A DNA stretch of 21,848 bases from NCBI GenBank assembly GCA_031273305.1, contig JAISSC010000047.1, positions 1-21,848 on the forward strand, in the 5' to 3' direction. A program made the position numbers and the translations under genes. Of the stretch, positions 1 through 7,923 are shown in pieces. This DNA is from Flavobacteriaceae bacterium (lineage in GTDB: Bacteria > Bacteroidota > Bacteroidia > Flavobacteriales > Weeksellaceae). The notes beneath the pieces are model-generated. The model searched no databases and had not been told where the DNA came from. It saw only the letters and a list, made by a program, of their open reading frames with translations. Every line of letters starts with the position of its first letter. The stretch's first letter is position 1.

Positions 1-284
1 TCAAACAGGTAATTGATGTGAGCAACATACAAACCATATAAAGGCTTTTCCCCTGTGATGTCATCAAATCCGTAAAAATCAACAAGTTCACTGTATGTGT
101 CCGGAAACAACTTAAAAAATTTTGTATAATCTTTCTGCTCAAATGCTTGTTTAATGTCCTCTATTCTTGTATCAGTAATACTGTTTTGCTGTATAGTATC
201 ACTACTGCTATTATTTTTCTCATTCGCATTACTACAAGAAAAAACTAAACAAGAAATTAACATTATCAAAAACATTTTCATCAT
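1..284 (-). CDS. Putative lipoprotein, 3' end outside the window
   Basis: An open frame of 94 codons reads leftwards from an ATG at 284 and is still open at base 1, so the C-terminus is missing. The product starts with a short hydrophobic signal (MMKMFLIMLISCLVFSCSN) with a likely lipidated cysteine at residue 17, followed by a Ser/Asn-rich linker typical of Bacteroidota lipoproteins. The visible mature part contains FFKLFPDTYSELVDFYGF and GEKPLYGLYVAHINYLF, which looks like a folded domain. I recall similar small Bacteroidota proteins of unknown function but cannot name a family. ATG codons at 284, 281 and 275 are all possible starts; the first is given. The gene is AT-rich and lies in a stretch with other small genes and gene remnants. 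Role unknown; the protein is inferred to be anchored to a membrane facing the periplasm or the surface. Confidence 0.65.
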   Translation of the reverse strand, partial: MMKMFLIMLISCLVFSCSNANEKNNSSSDTIQQNSITDTRIEDIKQAFEQKDYTKFFKLFPDTYSELVDFYGFDDITGEKPLYGLYVAHINYLF

Positions 285-424
285 TGCTTCTCAGGGATTT
301 TGTTGTTATATAATACATATGAACGTCTTTTATCTTGTTTTTAGTATATATTCGTGTGCAATTCCTTGAAACTGGGTTGTTGTTTGCTTTATTATTTTTA
401 ATTTGGCTAATCTTTTTGGGGATA

Positions 425-811
425 CTATATTTTTATCTTATACATTTTAAAAGCAAGACAAAACAATATTATAGACAATATAAAGGATAAAATATTATTT
501 AAAATAACTTGTGGAAATATTCCAATGTATATATGTATTGGATAAAAACGATATAGTAATACAAACAATATTAACATCATTAATAGAACCTTATCTCTAT
601 ACATCTTTAAAATTAAAAACACTATTATGCTTAAGAATAAAGGTAAAATTTTAGTAGAAAATGAGATCATCATAATTTTGTTCATGTTCATTTTTGTTAA
701 ATCTTCAGTAATAACAAAATTTAAAATGCAAATATTGAATAATCTTATTACTTCTATTAAGCTATAAATTAACATTCCTTTTAATAAAATAGTAATAAAC
801 TTTTTACTCAT
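425..811 (-). CDS. Small hypothetical membrane protein, about four helices
   Basis: This 128-residue protein is extremely hydrophobic and rich in Ile, Leu, Phe and Met. About four membrane segments can be seen, near residues 8-32, 46-68, 73-98 and 102-121, with short charged connections (for example KMYRDK). No signal peptide cleavage site, enzymatic motif or family signature was recognised. The start at 811 (MSKKFITILL) is the only early ATG and puts two lysines just before the first helix. It lies on the same strand as the lipoprotein gene downstream and the gene remnants upstream, in visibly AT-rich sequence. It could be an accessory or immunity-like membrane protein, but that rests only on its surroundings. 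A long open frame in AT-rich DNA with coherent membrane topology supports a real gene, without certainty. Confidence 0.5.
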   Translation of the reverse strand: MSKKFITILLKGMLIYSLIEVIRLFNICILNFVITEDLTKMNMNKIMMISFSTKILPLFLSIIVFLILKMYRDKVLLMMLILFVLLYRFYPIHIYIGIFPQVILNNILSFILSIILFCLAFKMYKIKI

Positions 812-856
812 CTATTATGTATATTTTAGCTTATCAACACTTATGTAACAATACCG

Positions 857-1092
857 TTATTTTAACTCTTCATCATCTGACATATTGTAATATTCTATTC
901 TTACAGACTTGGCATAAAATACATCTTTTTGCAAGTGTTCTGGATAAGCATCTAACTCATTATCAATAAATGCATGTGGTCTTTATCTCTTTTTATTTCT
1001 TTCAAATACTGAATAAGTTCTTCTATACCCTGCCTATCCGCTACAATTTCTATCTGTTCGGGTAAATCTTTATATGTAATAAATGATAACAT
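857..1092 (-). pseudogene. Frameshifted small gene, immunity-protein-like
   Basis: An ATG at 1092 opens a frame starting MLSFITYKDLPEQIEIV that ends early at a TAG at 952. The reading continues in another frame with NELDAYPEHLQKDVFYAKS and RIEYYNMSDDEELK to a TAA at 857. Joined near 973-980 the two halves give one coherent protein of about 78 residues. The phase change corresponds to a net loss of one base (modulo 3); loss of a 4-bp unit from a TTTATTTATT-like tract would explain it. The composite pattern (a short beta start, a G-I-E-E-L helix, DH-M-H, then an acidic stretch and a beta end) loosely recalls Imm32-type immunity proteins of polymorphic toxin systems, but that family call is tentative. 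A sequencing error cannot be excluded. Confidence 0.55.
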
Positions 1093-1133
1093 ATTGAAAT
1101 ATTTAATCTTTAATTGGCTATTCTAAATTCATT

Positions 1134-1245
1134 TCATTTCTCTTCAAAATAATCATATACTCGCTCTCCTATTTCTGTATTCTATTTCAAAGACCAAGTT
1201 ATATCCTGCCAACGAATCAACAGAAACCCAAAATTTACCCTTACC
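1134..1245 (-). pseudogene. Gene remnant in two frames, C-terminal fragment
   Basis: Between odhB and the next small gene the minus strand holds a short protein-like stretch, FWVSVDSLAGYNLVFEIEY (near 1233-1177), that runs into a stop soon after. A second frame continues with EIGERVYDYFEEK and a TGA at 1134. The two pieces join naturally near 1170-1180, suggesting the tail of a once longer protein with a frameshift. No start codon or upstream coding sequence survives, since a TAA at 1248-1246 precedes it and the odhB stop is close by. The family is not recognised. The composition reads like real protein rather than random AT-rich DNA, but the fragment is short. Confidence 0.35.
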
Positions 1246-1270
1246 TTACCCCATAATAATTACACTATTC

Positions 1271-2515
1271 CTACAATTCCAATGCTTTTTTAGGATTGTT
1301 ATTCATTAATAATTCCAAAGGATTTTCAACTGCTTCTTTCACTGCCACCAAGAACCCTACGGATTCTTTTCCGTCTATAATCCTGTGGTCATAGGAAAGA
1401 GCCAGATACATCATCGGGGCTATAACTATTTGTTTGTTTTTAACTACGGGACGTTCTACGATATTATGCATTCCAAGAATGGCACTTTGAGGTGGATTTA
1501 TTATCGGAGTGGACATCATAGAGCCGAAAACGCCTCCGTTGGTGATGGTAAAGGTTCCTCCTGTCATCTCGTCTATGGTAATTTTCCCATCCCGAACTTT
1601 TATTGCCAATTCTTTAATGTTTTGCTCCACTCCACGAAAAGTCATAGTTTCTGCATTTCGTAAAACAGGAACCATCAATCCTTTAGGACCGGAAACTGCA
1701 ACGCTGATGTCTTGGAAATCATAGGAAATTTTATATTCTCCGTCTATCATGGAATTTACATCCGGATATAATTGTAAAGCTCTAACTACCGCTAAGGTAA
1801 AGAACGACATAAATCCTAATCCTACTCCATGTTTATTCTTAAATTCGTCTTTATATTCATTTCTTAAACGGAAAATTTCGCTCATATCCACTTCGTTAAA
1901 GGTAGTAAGCATAGCGGTTTCATTTTTCACGGAAACCAGTCTTTCTGCAACTTTTCTTCTTAAAACCGATAATTTAGCCGTATTGGAAGAACGCACTCCG
2001 CCTCCCGTAGTTGTTCCCATTGAAGGAACGGCATTTAGTGCATCTTCTTTGGTTATTCTTCCATCTTTGCCTGTGCCCTGAACGGAGGAAACCGGTATAT
2101 TCTTCTCTTCCAGAATTTTCTTTGCTGCCGGTGAGGCTACTTCCGTCGTATAGGAAGCATGGTTATTTTCTACCGGTTGAATAGGTTTTACAGGCTCCTG
2201 AACTTTGCGTTCTTCTTTCTCTTCTTCTTTGGAGACCTCCACAGTTGCAGTATCCTCTACGGTATTCACAACTTTCTCTGCTGAGGTATCTATCAGACAA
2301 ACAACCTGACCCACCTGCACCGTGTCTCCTTCTTCCGCTTTCAGAGTTATCACTCCGCTTACTTCTGCCGGTAGATCCAATGTAGCTTTATCCGAATCGA
2401 CTTCTGCAATTGTTTGATCTTTTTCTACGTAATCTCCGTCTTTTACCAACCATGTAGCAATTTCCACTTCTGTTATTGACTCTCCCGGAGAGGGAACTTT
2501 CATTTCAAGTATCAT
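1271..2515 (-). CDS. odhB: 2-oxoglutarate dehydrogenase E2, dihydrolipoyl succinyltransferase
   Basis: E2 core of the 2-oxoglutarate dehydrogenase complex: it moves the succinyl group from E1 onto lipoyl-lysine and then to CoA, in the cytoplasmic TCA cycle. Domains in order: a lipoyl domain at about residues 2-77 with the lipoylated lysine 43 in DSDKAT; a charged, proline-containing linker (about 78-125); a peripheral subunit-binding domain (about 127-163, ASPAAKKILEEKNI and GTGKDGRITKEDAL); and a catalytic acyltransferase domain (about 185-414) with TNGGVFGS and the active-site H377-R-I-I-D381-G. The length of 414 residues is normal for bacterial E2o. It starts 40 bases after the odhA stop, so the two are co-transcribed; that gap is low-complexity AT-rich sequence. 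The E3 (lipoamide dehydrogenase) gene is not in the window. The symbol sucB is equally used. Confidence 0.96.
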   Translation of the reverse strand: MILEMKVPSPGESITEVEIATWLVKDGDYVEKDQTIAEVDSDKATLDLPAEVSGVITLKAEEGDTVQVGQVVCLIDTSAEKVVNTVEDTATVEVSKEEEKEERKVQEPVKPIQPVENNHASYTTEVASPAAKKILEEKNIPVSSVQGTGKDGRITKEDALNAVPSMGTTTGGGVRSSNTAKLSVLRRKVAERLVSVKNETAMLTTFNEVDMSEIFRLRNEYKDEFKNKHGVGLGFMSFFTLAVVRALQLYPDVNSMIDGEYKISYDFQDISVAVSGPKGLMVPVLRNAETMTFRGVEQNIKELAIKVRDGKITIDEMTGGTFTITNGGVFGSMMSTPIINPPQSAILGMHNIVERPVVKNKQIVIAPMMYLALSYDHRIIDGKESVGFLVAVKEAVENPLELLMNNNPKKALEL

Positions 2516-2555
2516 AGAATTAAGTGTTTTTATTTATTAGTTTATTTTATTTAGC

Positions 2556-5312
2556 TTATTTTATATTCTCAAAAACGGTACTTAGTAACGCATGTTGTAT
2601 TTTATCGTATCTTTCATGTGACCCAGGAGATGGTGAACTACTCGCCGACGGACAGATCACATCTATATCAAATTTCCTAAATTCTTTTAAGATATACCAC
2701 CATGCACCCATGTTTTCAGGTTCTTCCTGTGCCCAGATAAATTCTTTTTTGTATACATATTTATCCAGAATTTGATAAATCTTATCCCAATGAAGCGGAT
2801 ATAGTTGTTCTAACCGTACTAAGGCTACTCTTTCTTCCTTTATCTCTTCTTTCTTCTTCAACAATTCATAATACAATTTTCCTGAACAAAATACCAGTCG
2901 TGTAACTTTATCTACCTGTGCAGTAGAATCATCTATTATTTCCTGAAAGCCTCCTTCCGACAGTTCTTCGATGGTGGAAACTACTTTTGGGTTACGCAAC
3001 AGGCTCTTTGGTGAAAACACAACTAAAGGTTTTCTATAATTAGGCTTTAATTGTCTTCGTATCGCATGGAAAAAATTTGCCGGAGTGGTGATATTGACCA
3101 TATACATATTTCCATTGGCACATAGCGACAGAAACCTCTCCATTCTTGCAGATGAATGTTCTGCCCCTTGTCCTTCAAATCCGTGAGGAAGAAGCATAAC
3201 CAATCCGTTCTGCATTTTCCATTTGTCTTCGGCTGCGGAAATATACTGATCTATAACAATTTGCGCTCCGTTAGCAAAGTCTCCGAATTGTGCTTCCCAA
3301 ATGGTAAGAGAGTTTGGGGTAGTCATCGCATATCCGTATTCGAACCCTAATACGCCATACTCGGAAAGTAGGGAATTATAGGCATAAAATTTGGCTTCCG
3401 TACCCAAGTTATTAAGGAGGATAATTTCTTCTTCCGTGTCTTCGGTTTTTATAACTGCATGTCGATGTGAGAAAGTTCCTCTTTCTACGTCTTCTCCGGA
3501 TAAACGAACTGTGTGTCCTTCTGCAAGTAAGGTTCCATAAGATAATAATTCTGCCATCCCCCAGTCGATCGCATTGGTTGTCTCTACCATTTCTCTTCTT
3601 TGCTTCAACAATCGTTGAATTTTATTGAAAAGATTTTTATCCTCCGGAATTTCAGTGATCACTCTGGCTATTTCCTTTAATTTGTCTATCGGAAAGGTAG
3701 TGTCTACCGGAGTTAGTAATTCATTGGCTCCTGCTTTGTCAAAATTTTTCCAGTCTTGTTGCATGAAAAGTTCCACTGTGGCTTTATGCATTCCTTTGGA
3801 GTCTTCCAGATTTTTATCTAACAGCCTTCTGTATTCTTCATCGCTTTCAGCTATAAGCTGTGGGGTGATCACTTCTTCCTTTTCTAATCTGGCTCTGTAA
3901 ATCTCTCTCGGATTGGAATGTTGTGCTATAATTTTATATAACTGAGGTTGTGTAAATCTGGGTTCATCTCCCTCGTTATGTCCGTATTTTCTATAACCTA
4001 ACAAGTCTATAAATACATCTTTGTTAAAGGTATTCCTGTAATCGGAGGCAAATCGTACGGCATGGATCACTGCCTCTGCATCATCTGCGTTTACATGTAG
4101 CACGGGTGAAAGTACGGTTTTAGCTATATCGGTACAATAAGTACTTGACCGGGCATCCAGATAATTGGTAGTGAATCCTACCTGATTGTTTACTACTATG
4201 TGTATGGTTCCTCCTGTTTTATATCCATCCAGATTCATCATTTGAATGACCTCATACACAATTCCCTGTGCTGCAATGGCGGCATCTCCGTGTATAAGTA
4301 TCGGAAGGACTTTTCCGTAATCTTCATTGTAATCGTGGTCTGTCTTTGCTCTGGCTATTCCCTCCACGATTGCATCCACCGTTTCCAAGTGAGATGGATT
4401 CGGTGCTAAACTTATCTTTACCGTTTTCCCTTTTTTCGTATTGTATTTATTACTGGAGCCTAAATGGTATTTTACATCTCCGGAGAAAATGGTTTCTACA
4501 TAATCTTTTCCTTCAAACTCGGTGAATATCTGAGAGTATGATTTATCGAATATGTTGGCTAATACATTCAATCTTCCTCTGTGAGCCATCCCTATGACAA
4601 TCTCTTCTACTCCTAACTCGGAGGAATGATTGATAATTTCGTCTAAGGCGGGAATCAGGGATTCTCCTCCTTCTAATGAGAATCTTTTTTGTCCTACAAA
4701 CTTGGTATGAAGAAAATTTTCAAAGGCTACTGCATACGAAAGTTTTTTAAGTACTCTCTTCTTTTCTTCAACGCTGAGGACAGGATGATTAAAGTTCACT
4801 TTTAACCATTTTTGAACCCATGCTACTTCTTCCGGATTCCGGATATACATATATTCAATTCCTATGGAATCGCAATATACTGTATTTAAGAAATCTATTA
4901 TTTGTTGTAATGTATATTCTCCTTCTAATCCTACGATCTTACCACTTACCGTTAGGGACAGGTCGGCAGATGTAAGTCCGAAATTTTCAATATCCAGTGT
5001 GGGTGTGTAGGTTCTCCTTTGTCTAACCGGGTTGGTTCTGGTGAATAAATGACCTCTTGTTCGGTAGCCATTTACCAGATTTATAATCTTAAACTCCCGT
5101 ATTATGTTTTCCGAAATGCCACTGGTATCTACTTTAGAATTTACTTCTTCGGAATCTATTGATCTTCCATTATAGGTTCTACTGGCGAAATCAAATCCTT
5201 GAAAAAAACTCCTCCAACTAGGTTCTATACTATCCGGGAATTTTAAATATTTTTGATACAATTCTTCTATATATTCAGAATGAACTGCATTTAAAAATGA
5301 AAATCGATCCAT
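2556..5312 (-). CDS. odhA: 2-oxoglutarate dehydrogenase E1 component
   Basis: Thiamine-diphosphate-dependent E1 subunit: it decarboxylates 2-oxoglutarate and reductively succinylates the lipoyl arm of E2. The 918-residue length fits the family. An N-terminal E2-binding helix is present (residues 1-40, with LYQKYLKFPDSIEPSWRSFF). Motifs include GMAHRGRLNVL (241-251), the thiamine-diphosphate/Mg region HGDAAIAAQG (341-350) and NNQVGFTT (375-382), GYRKYGHNEGDEP (439-451), RLSGEDVERGTFSHRHAV (603-620) in the pyrimidine-binding domain, WEAQFGDFANGAQ (672-684) and HGFEGQGAEHSSAR (710-723). No frameshift or missing motif was seen. The start MDRFSFLNA at 5312 matches the usual family N-terminus. It is the first gene of an odhA-odhB operon with its own promoter at 5399-5427. 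The symbol sucA is equally used. Confidence 0.97.
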   Translation of the reverse strand: MDRFSFLNAVHSEYIEELYQKYLKFPDSIEPSWRSFFQGFDFASRTYNGRSIDSEEVNSKVDTSGISENIIREFKIINLVNGYRTRGHLFTRTNPVRQRRTYTPTLDIENFGLTSADLSLTVSGKIVGLEGEYTLQQIIDFLNTVYCDSIGIEYMYIRNPEEVAWVQKWLKVNFNHPVLSVEEKKRVLKKLSYAVAFENFLHTKFVGQKRFSLEGGESLIPALDEIINHSSELGVEEIVIGMAHRGRLNVLANIFDKSYSQIFTEFEGKDYVETIFSGDVKYHLGSSNKYNTKKGKTVKISLAPNPSHLETVDAIVEGIARAKTDHDYNEDYGKVLPILIHGDAAIAAQGIVYEVIQMMNLDGYKTGGTIHIVVNNQVGFTTNYLDARSSTYCTDIAKTVLSPVLHVNADDAEAVIHAVRFASDYRNTFNKDVFIDLLGYRKYGHNEGDEPRFTQPQLYKIIAQHSNPREIYRARLEKEEVITPQLIAESDEEYRRLLDKNLEDSKGMHKATVELFMQQDWKNFDKAGANELLTPVDTTFPIDKLKEIARVITEIPEDKNLFNKIQRLLKQRREMVETTNAIDWGMAELLSYGTLLAEGHTVRLSGEDVERGTFSHRHAVIKTEDTEEEIILLNNLGTEAKFYAYNSLLSEYGVLGFEYGYAMTTPNSLTIWEAQFGDFANGAQIVIDQYISAAEDKWKMQNGLVMLLPHGFEGQGAEHSSARMERFLSLCANGNMYMVNITTPANFFHAIRRQLKPNYRKPLVVFSPKSLLRNPKVVSTIEELSEGGFQEIIDDSTAQVDKVTRLVFCSGKLYYELLKKKEEIKEERVALVRLEQLYPLHWDKIYQILDKYVYKKEFIWAQEEPENMGAWWYILKEFRKFDIDVICPSASSSPSPGSHERYDKIQHALLSTVFENIK

Positions 5313-5398
5313 TTTATTTTTTGCTTTTAAACTGGTATATTTTATTTTATGTTCCGGTTCAAATCTAGCAATTTTAATAAAACCTGCAAAGTAAATAT

Positions 5399-5427
5399 CA
5401 AATATATTATAAATAGCACTATAACAA
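5399..5427 (-). promoter_or_regulatory. Predicted Bacteroidota promoter for odhAB
   Basis: On the minus strand a TTG at 5427-5425 is followed after 18 bases by TATATTTG at 5406-5399. This matches the Bacteroidota primary-sigma consensus (TTG, 17-23 bases, TAnnTTTG). Transcription would start near 5392, giving a leader of about 80 bases before the odhA ATG at 5312. Confidence 0.5.
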
Positions 5428-5672
5428 TTATTTATATTCTAAAACCCGTATTTTATTATCATTTTTACCTGATTTTTGATATTTTTTCCTGCTCTAACTA
5501 TTACGTTTTTACTAATTTAAAAATAATTTAAGCCTTTTTTTGAGAAAAAACAAACGCTGTCCCCTGACCTTGATACTTTCAAAAGCCTTGTTTTATAAAC
5601 ATATGATAGTCAATGTTTTATAAATTTTACAATACTAAAATGGGAGGCGCATAGCCAAAGTCAGGAAAATCA
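5428..5672. other. Gene-free AT-rich spacer with nested palindrome
   Basis: No convincing reading frame was found here. The notable structure is a nested inverted repeat. The outer arms are CCTGACCTTG (5563-5572) and CAAAGTCAGG (5656-5665), complementary at 9 of 10 positions; inside them lies an AT-rich hairpin built from TTTATAAACAT and ATGTTTTATAAA (about 5591-5624). The palindrome sits between the end of the DUF1015 gene and the odhA promoter. It may act as a terminator-like structure for the serine operon or be a small degenerate repeat element; neither is proven. Confidence 0.4.
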
Positions 5673-6923
5673 TCATTTCATATCCAGCATAATCATGCCC
5701 AGTAATAGCTTTGGCTCTATATAAGTACTTTTTGCAGGTATTTTTAAGCCCATATCGGAAATTAGCTGCAGATCGGTGAAAGTAACAGGATAAAAACCGA
5801 ATCCGATCTTATAATCTCCGTTATCTACTGCCACTTTCATATCTATAATTCCTCTAATATCGTTAGTTCCCTTTAAATAAGAAACCTGTTTTTTTTCTTC
5901 TTTAAAATCGGTTATTTTAAAAACGGGTTCCAAGATAAATTTATTGAATAAATAAGTATCAATATTCCCCAAACCCTCCGGAGTTCCCCTAAATTCATGT
6001 TTGATGTACAAACCATAGAACTGTCCATCCAGATACATGCTTATGTGATGTTTATGGGACGGAAAATAAGGTTGCTCTCCTTTTTTATTAATGGTAAAAT
6101 GTTCTTCCAGTTGAGAGAATAATTCTTCTTTTGACAATCCGTTCAACGATCTTATCAACCTGTTATATTCATAAATTTTTATAGACTGACTGGAAGCCAG
6201 CAACGACATCACATGGTGATTCTGATCGAACAGGAAATCTTTGGATTTACTTTTCCCTTTGATTTTATCTGAATGTTCTATTGCGCCTGCCACCCTATAA
6301 TGACCATCTGCCAGATACAGGGAGGGAATATTCTCTACCGCATCTTTAAACTGTGCCAGTTTTAATCTGTTGCCCACTTTCCACACCCGATGTGTGATTT
6401 CCAATTCGTCTATGATTTGAATAAACGGTTTGCTCTTCATCTCCAAATCCATCATTATCTCCATCTTTGAATTAAATTCATAGGTCAATAATACCGGATT
6501 GGTCTGAAGGTAAGTAATATCCAAGAATTGTGTAAATACTTTTTGCTTTTGTTCATTGGTAGATTCCGGAACTTTTACATTATTTTCTTTAAAATCATCT
6601 ACGGAGATCAGCCCTATAATGCCTTTAAAAGTTTCTCCGTTTCTTTTTTTCTGCTCGTAAATGTAAATGGAAGCCGGGTCAGTTTCAAACAAATTGTCAT
6701 TCACATATTCTTCGTATCTCTTCCTGACTTTTTTGAATCTGTTCTCCAAAGGACTTTCTCCCTTGAAGAACGTGGGTTTTATAATATCTACGTAAGAAGG
6801 TATCTTTTCTCTTAATTTTGACTTAATTTGTTCTTCTGTATATTTTTCCGGGGAATACATAGGGAAGTTATTCATACATTCTTCTTTTATATGAATCCCT
6901 TTAAATGGTTTAAAATTCAACAT
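5673..6923 (-). CDS. DUF1015 family protein of the serine operon
   Basis: This 416-residue soluble protein has no signal peptide. The N-terminus MLNFKPFKGIHI is the usual DUF1015 opening, which supports the start at 6923. Later motifs are IYIYEQ (86-91), GIIGLISVDDF (101-111), LLTYEF (145-150), LYLADGHYRVAGA (202-214) and HHVMSLLASS (236-245), a pattern I recognise as DUF1015. The segment around 119-123 reads PEST where many relatives have a histidine-containing HExT. The function is not established. The gene lies 25 bases behind serA in an operon that has serC and serA but no serB. The DGHYR box resembles the DGHHR-type motif of ParB-fold proteins, a fold that includes the archaeal free serine kinase SerK and staphylococcal SbnI. 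A role in phosphoserine or serine metabolism is therefore a reasonable inference only. Confidence 0.85.
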   Translation of the reverse strand: MLNFKPFKGIHIKEECMNNFPMYSPEKYTEEQIKSKLREKIPSYVDIIKPTFFKGESPLENRFKKVRKRYEEYVNDNLFETDPASIYIYEQKKRNGETFKGIIGLISVDDFKENNVKVPESTNEQKQKVFTQFLDITYLQTNPVLLTYEFNSKMEIMMDLEMKSKPFIQIIDELEITHRVWKVGNRLKLAQFKDAVENIPSLYLADGHYRVAGAIEHSDKIKGKSKSKDFLFDQNHHVMSLLASSQSIKIYEYNRLIRSLNGLSKEELFSQLEEHFTINKKGEQPYFPSHKHHISMYLDGQFYGLYIKHEFRGTPEGLGNIDTYLFNKFILEPVFKITDFKEEKKQVSYLKGTNDIRGIIDMKVAVDNGDYKIGFGFYPVTFTDLQLISDMGLKIPAKSTYIEPKLLLGMIMLDMK

Positions 6924-6948
6924 AGAACGGGTCTTTTAATAACTTAAA

Positions 6949-7902
6949 TTATTTTTTACAGTACGCAATAATTTGGTCGGCTAATTCCAATCCTACTCTT
7001 TCCTGAGCTTCTTGTGTGTTCCCTCCTATGTGAGGAGAAAGGGATAATTTCGGATTCATCAACAGGCTGATTTCCGGTTTAGGTTCGTGTTCGAAAACAT
7101 CTAAAGCTGCCCCAAAAATTTTATCTTCGTTTAATGCATTTACCAATGCCTCTTCATCCACCACTCCACCTCTGGAGGCATTTATCAGAATAGCAGTTTT
7201 CTTCATCTTTTCCAATTCCTTTTTTCCTATTACATAGTCCTTTTGTTTGGGAACATGAACGGAAATTGCATCGGAATTTTTTAGTATTTCATCTATGGAG
7301 GTTGTTGAGATTTCAAAATTAACTTTCTGACCGTCATAAAAGTCTAAAGTCAATGTTCTTGTAATATCAACCGCGTCGGAAACCAATACTTTCATTCCCA
7401 GACTTAGCCCTATTTTAGCTACTTCTACTCCAATGCGCCCGAAACCGATAACTCCTAATGTTTTTCCTCCCAATTCCATCGCTCCTCCATATGATTTTTT
7501 CAGAGCGGCAAAAGCGGTATCTCCTTCTAACGGCATATTACGGTTAGAATCCTGCAGGTAACGATACAATGAAAGCATATGACCGAACACAAGCTCAGCC
7601 ACCGAACGGGAAGATGCGGCAGGAGTATTAATTACCTGAATGCCTTTTTCTCTGGCATAGGCAACGTCTATATTATCCATCCCTACTCCTCCTCTGCCTA
7701 TTATCTTCAGGGTCGGACATTCATCTATCAACTCCTTCCTGACTTGTGTCGCACTTCTTACCAACAAAACTTCAACCTTATTTTCATTGATAAATTTGGC
7801 TAATTGTTCCTGTGCTACTTTATGATTTAGAACTTCATGTCCTTCTTTTTCCAAAAGTTCTATAGCTGCCGGTGAGATACCGTCATTAGGTAATATTTTC
7901 AT
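6949..7902 (-). CDS. serA: D-3-phosphoglycerate dehydrogenase, short form
   Basis: First step of serine synthesis: NAD-dependent oxidation of 3-phosphoglycerate to 3-phosphohydroxypyruvate in the cytoplasm. The 317-residue protein has the D-2-hydroxyacid dehydrogenase layout: a substrate-binding N-terminal part with IIGRGGVGMDNID (67-79), the Rossmann motif GFGRIG (153-158), and the catalytic triad R244 (NASRGGVVDE), E273 (DVFEHEP) and H291 (SPHIGGN). No C-terminal ACT or intervening domain is present, so feedback by serine through an ACT domain is not expected; such short forms are common in Bacteroidota. The motifs alone fit other 2-hydroxyacid dehydrogenases, but the position 21 bases behind serC makes SerA by far the likeliest. 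The start at 7902 (MKILPNDGIS) is standard. Confidence 0.92.
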   Translation of the reverse strand: MKILPNDGISPAAIELLEKEGHEVLNHKVAQEQLAKFINENKVEVLLVRSATQVRKELIDECPTLKIIGRGGVGMDNIDVAYAREKGIQVINTPAASSRSVAELVFGHMLSLYRYLQDSNRNMPLEGDTAFAALKKSYGGAMELGGKTLGVIGFGRIGVEVAKIGLSLGMKVLVSDAVDITRTLTLDFYDGQKVNFEISTTSIDEILKNSDAISVHVPKQKDYVIGKKELEKMKKTAILINASRGGVVDEEALVNALNEDKIFGAALDVFEHEPKPEISLLMNPKLSLSPHIGGNTQEAQERVGLELADQIIAYCKK

Positions 7903-7923
7903 AATCTAAAATTATTTTCGTTT

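Noticed and set aside
154..369. Plus-strand open frame of 71 codons with hydrophobic N-terminus
   Set aside because: It overlaps, in antisense, the minus-strand lipoprotein gene, which has a coherent signal peptide, lipobox and mature domain; the hydrophobic look comes from the AT-rich complement.
5349..5531. Plus-strand open frame of 60 codons upstream of odhA
   Set aside because: Low-complexity Ile/Tyr/Asn/Phe composition expected from AT-rich spacer DNA; it overlaps the odhA promoter and has no recognisable motif.
5521..5560. Intrinsic terminator from the T-run/A-run hairpin (CTTTTTTTGAGAAAAAAC)
   Set aside because: The stem is almost only A-T pairs and lies more than 110 bases past the DUF1015 stop; stability looks too low to support a call.
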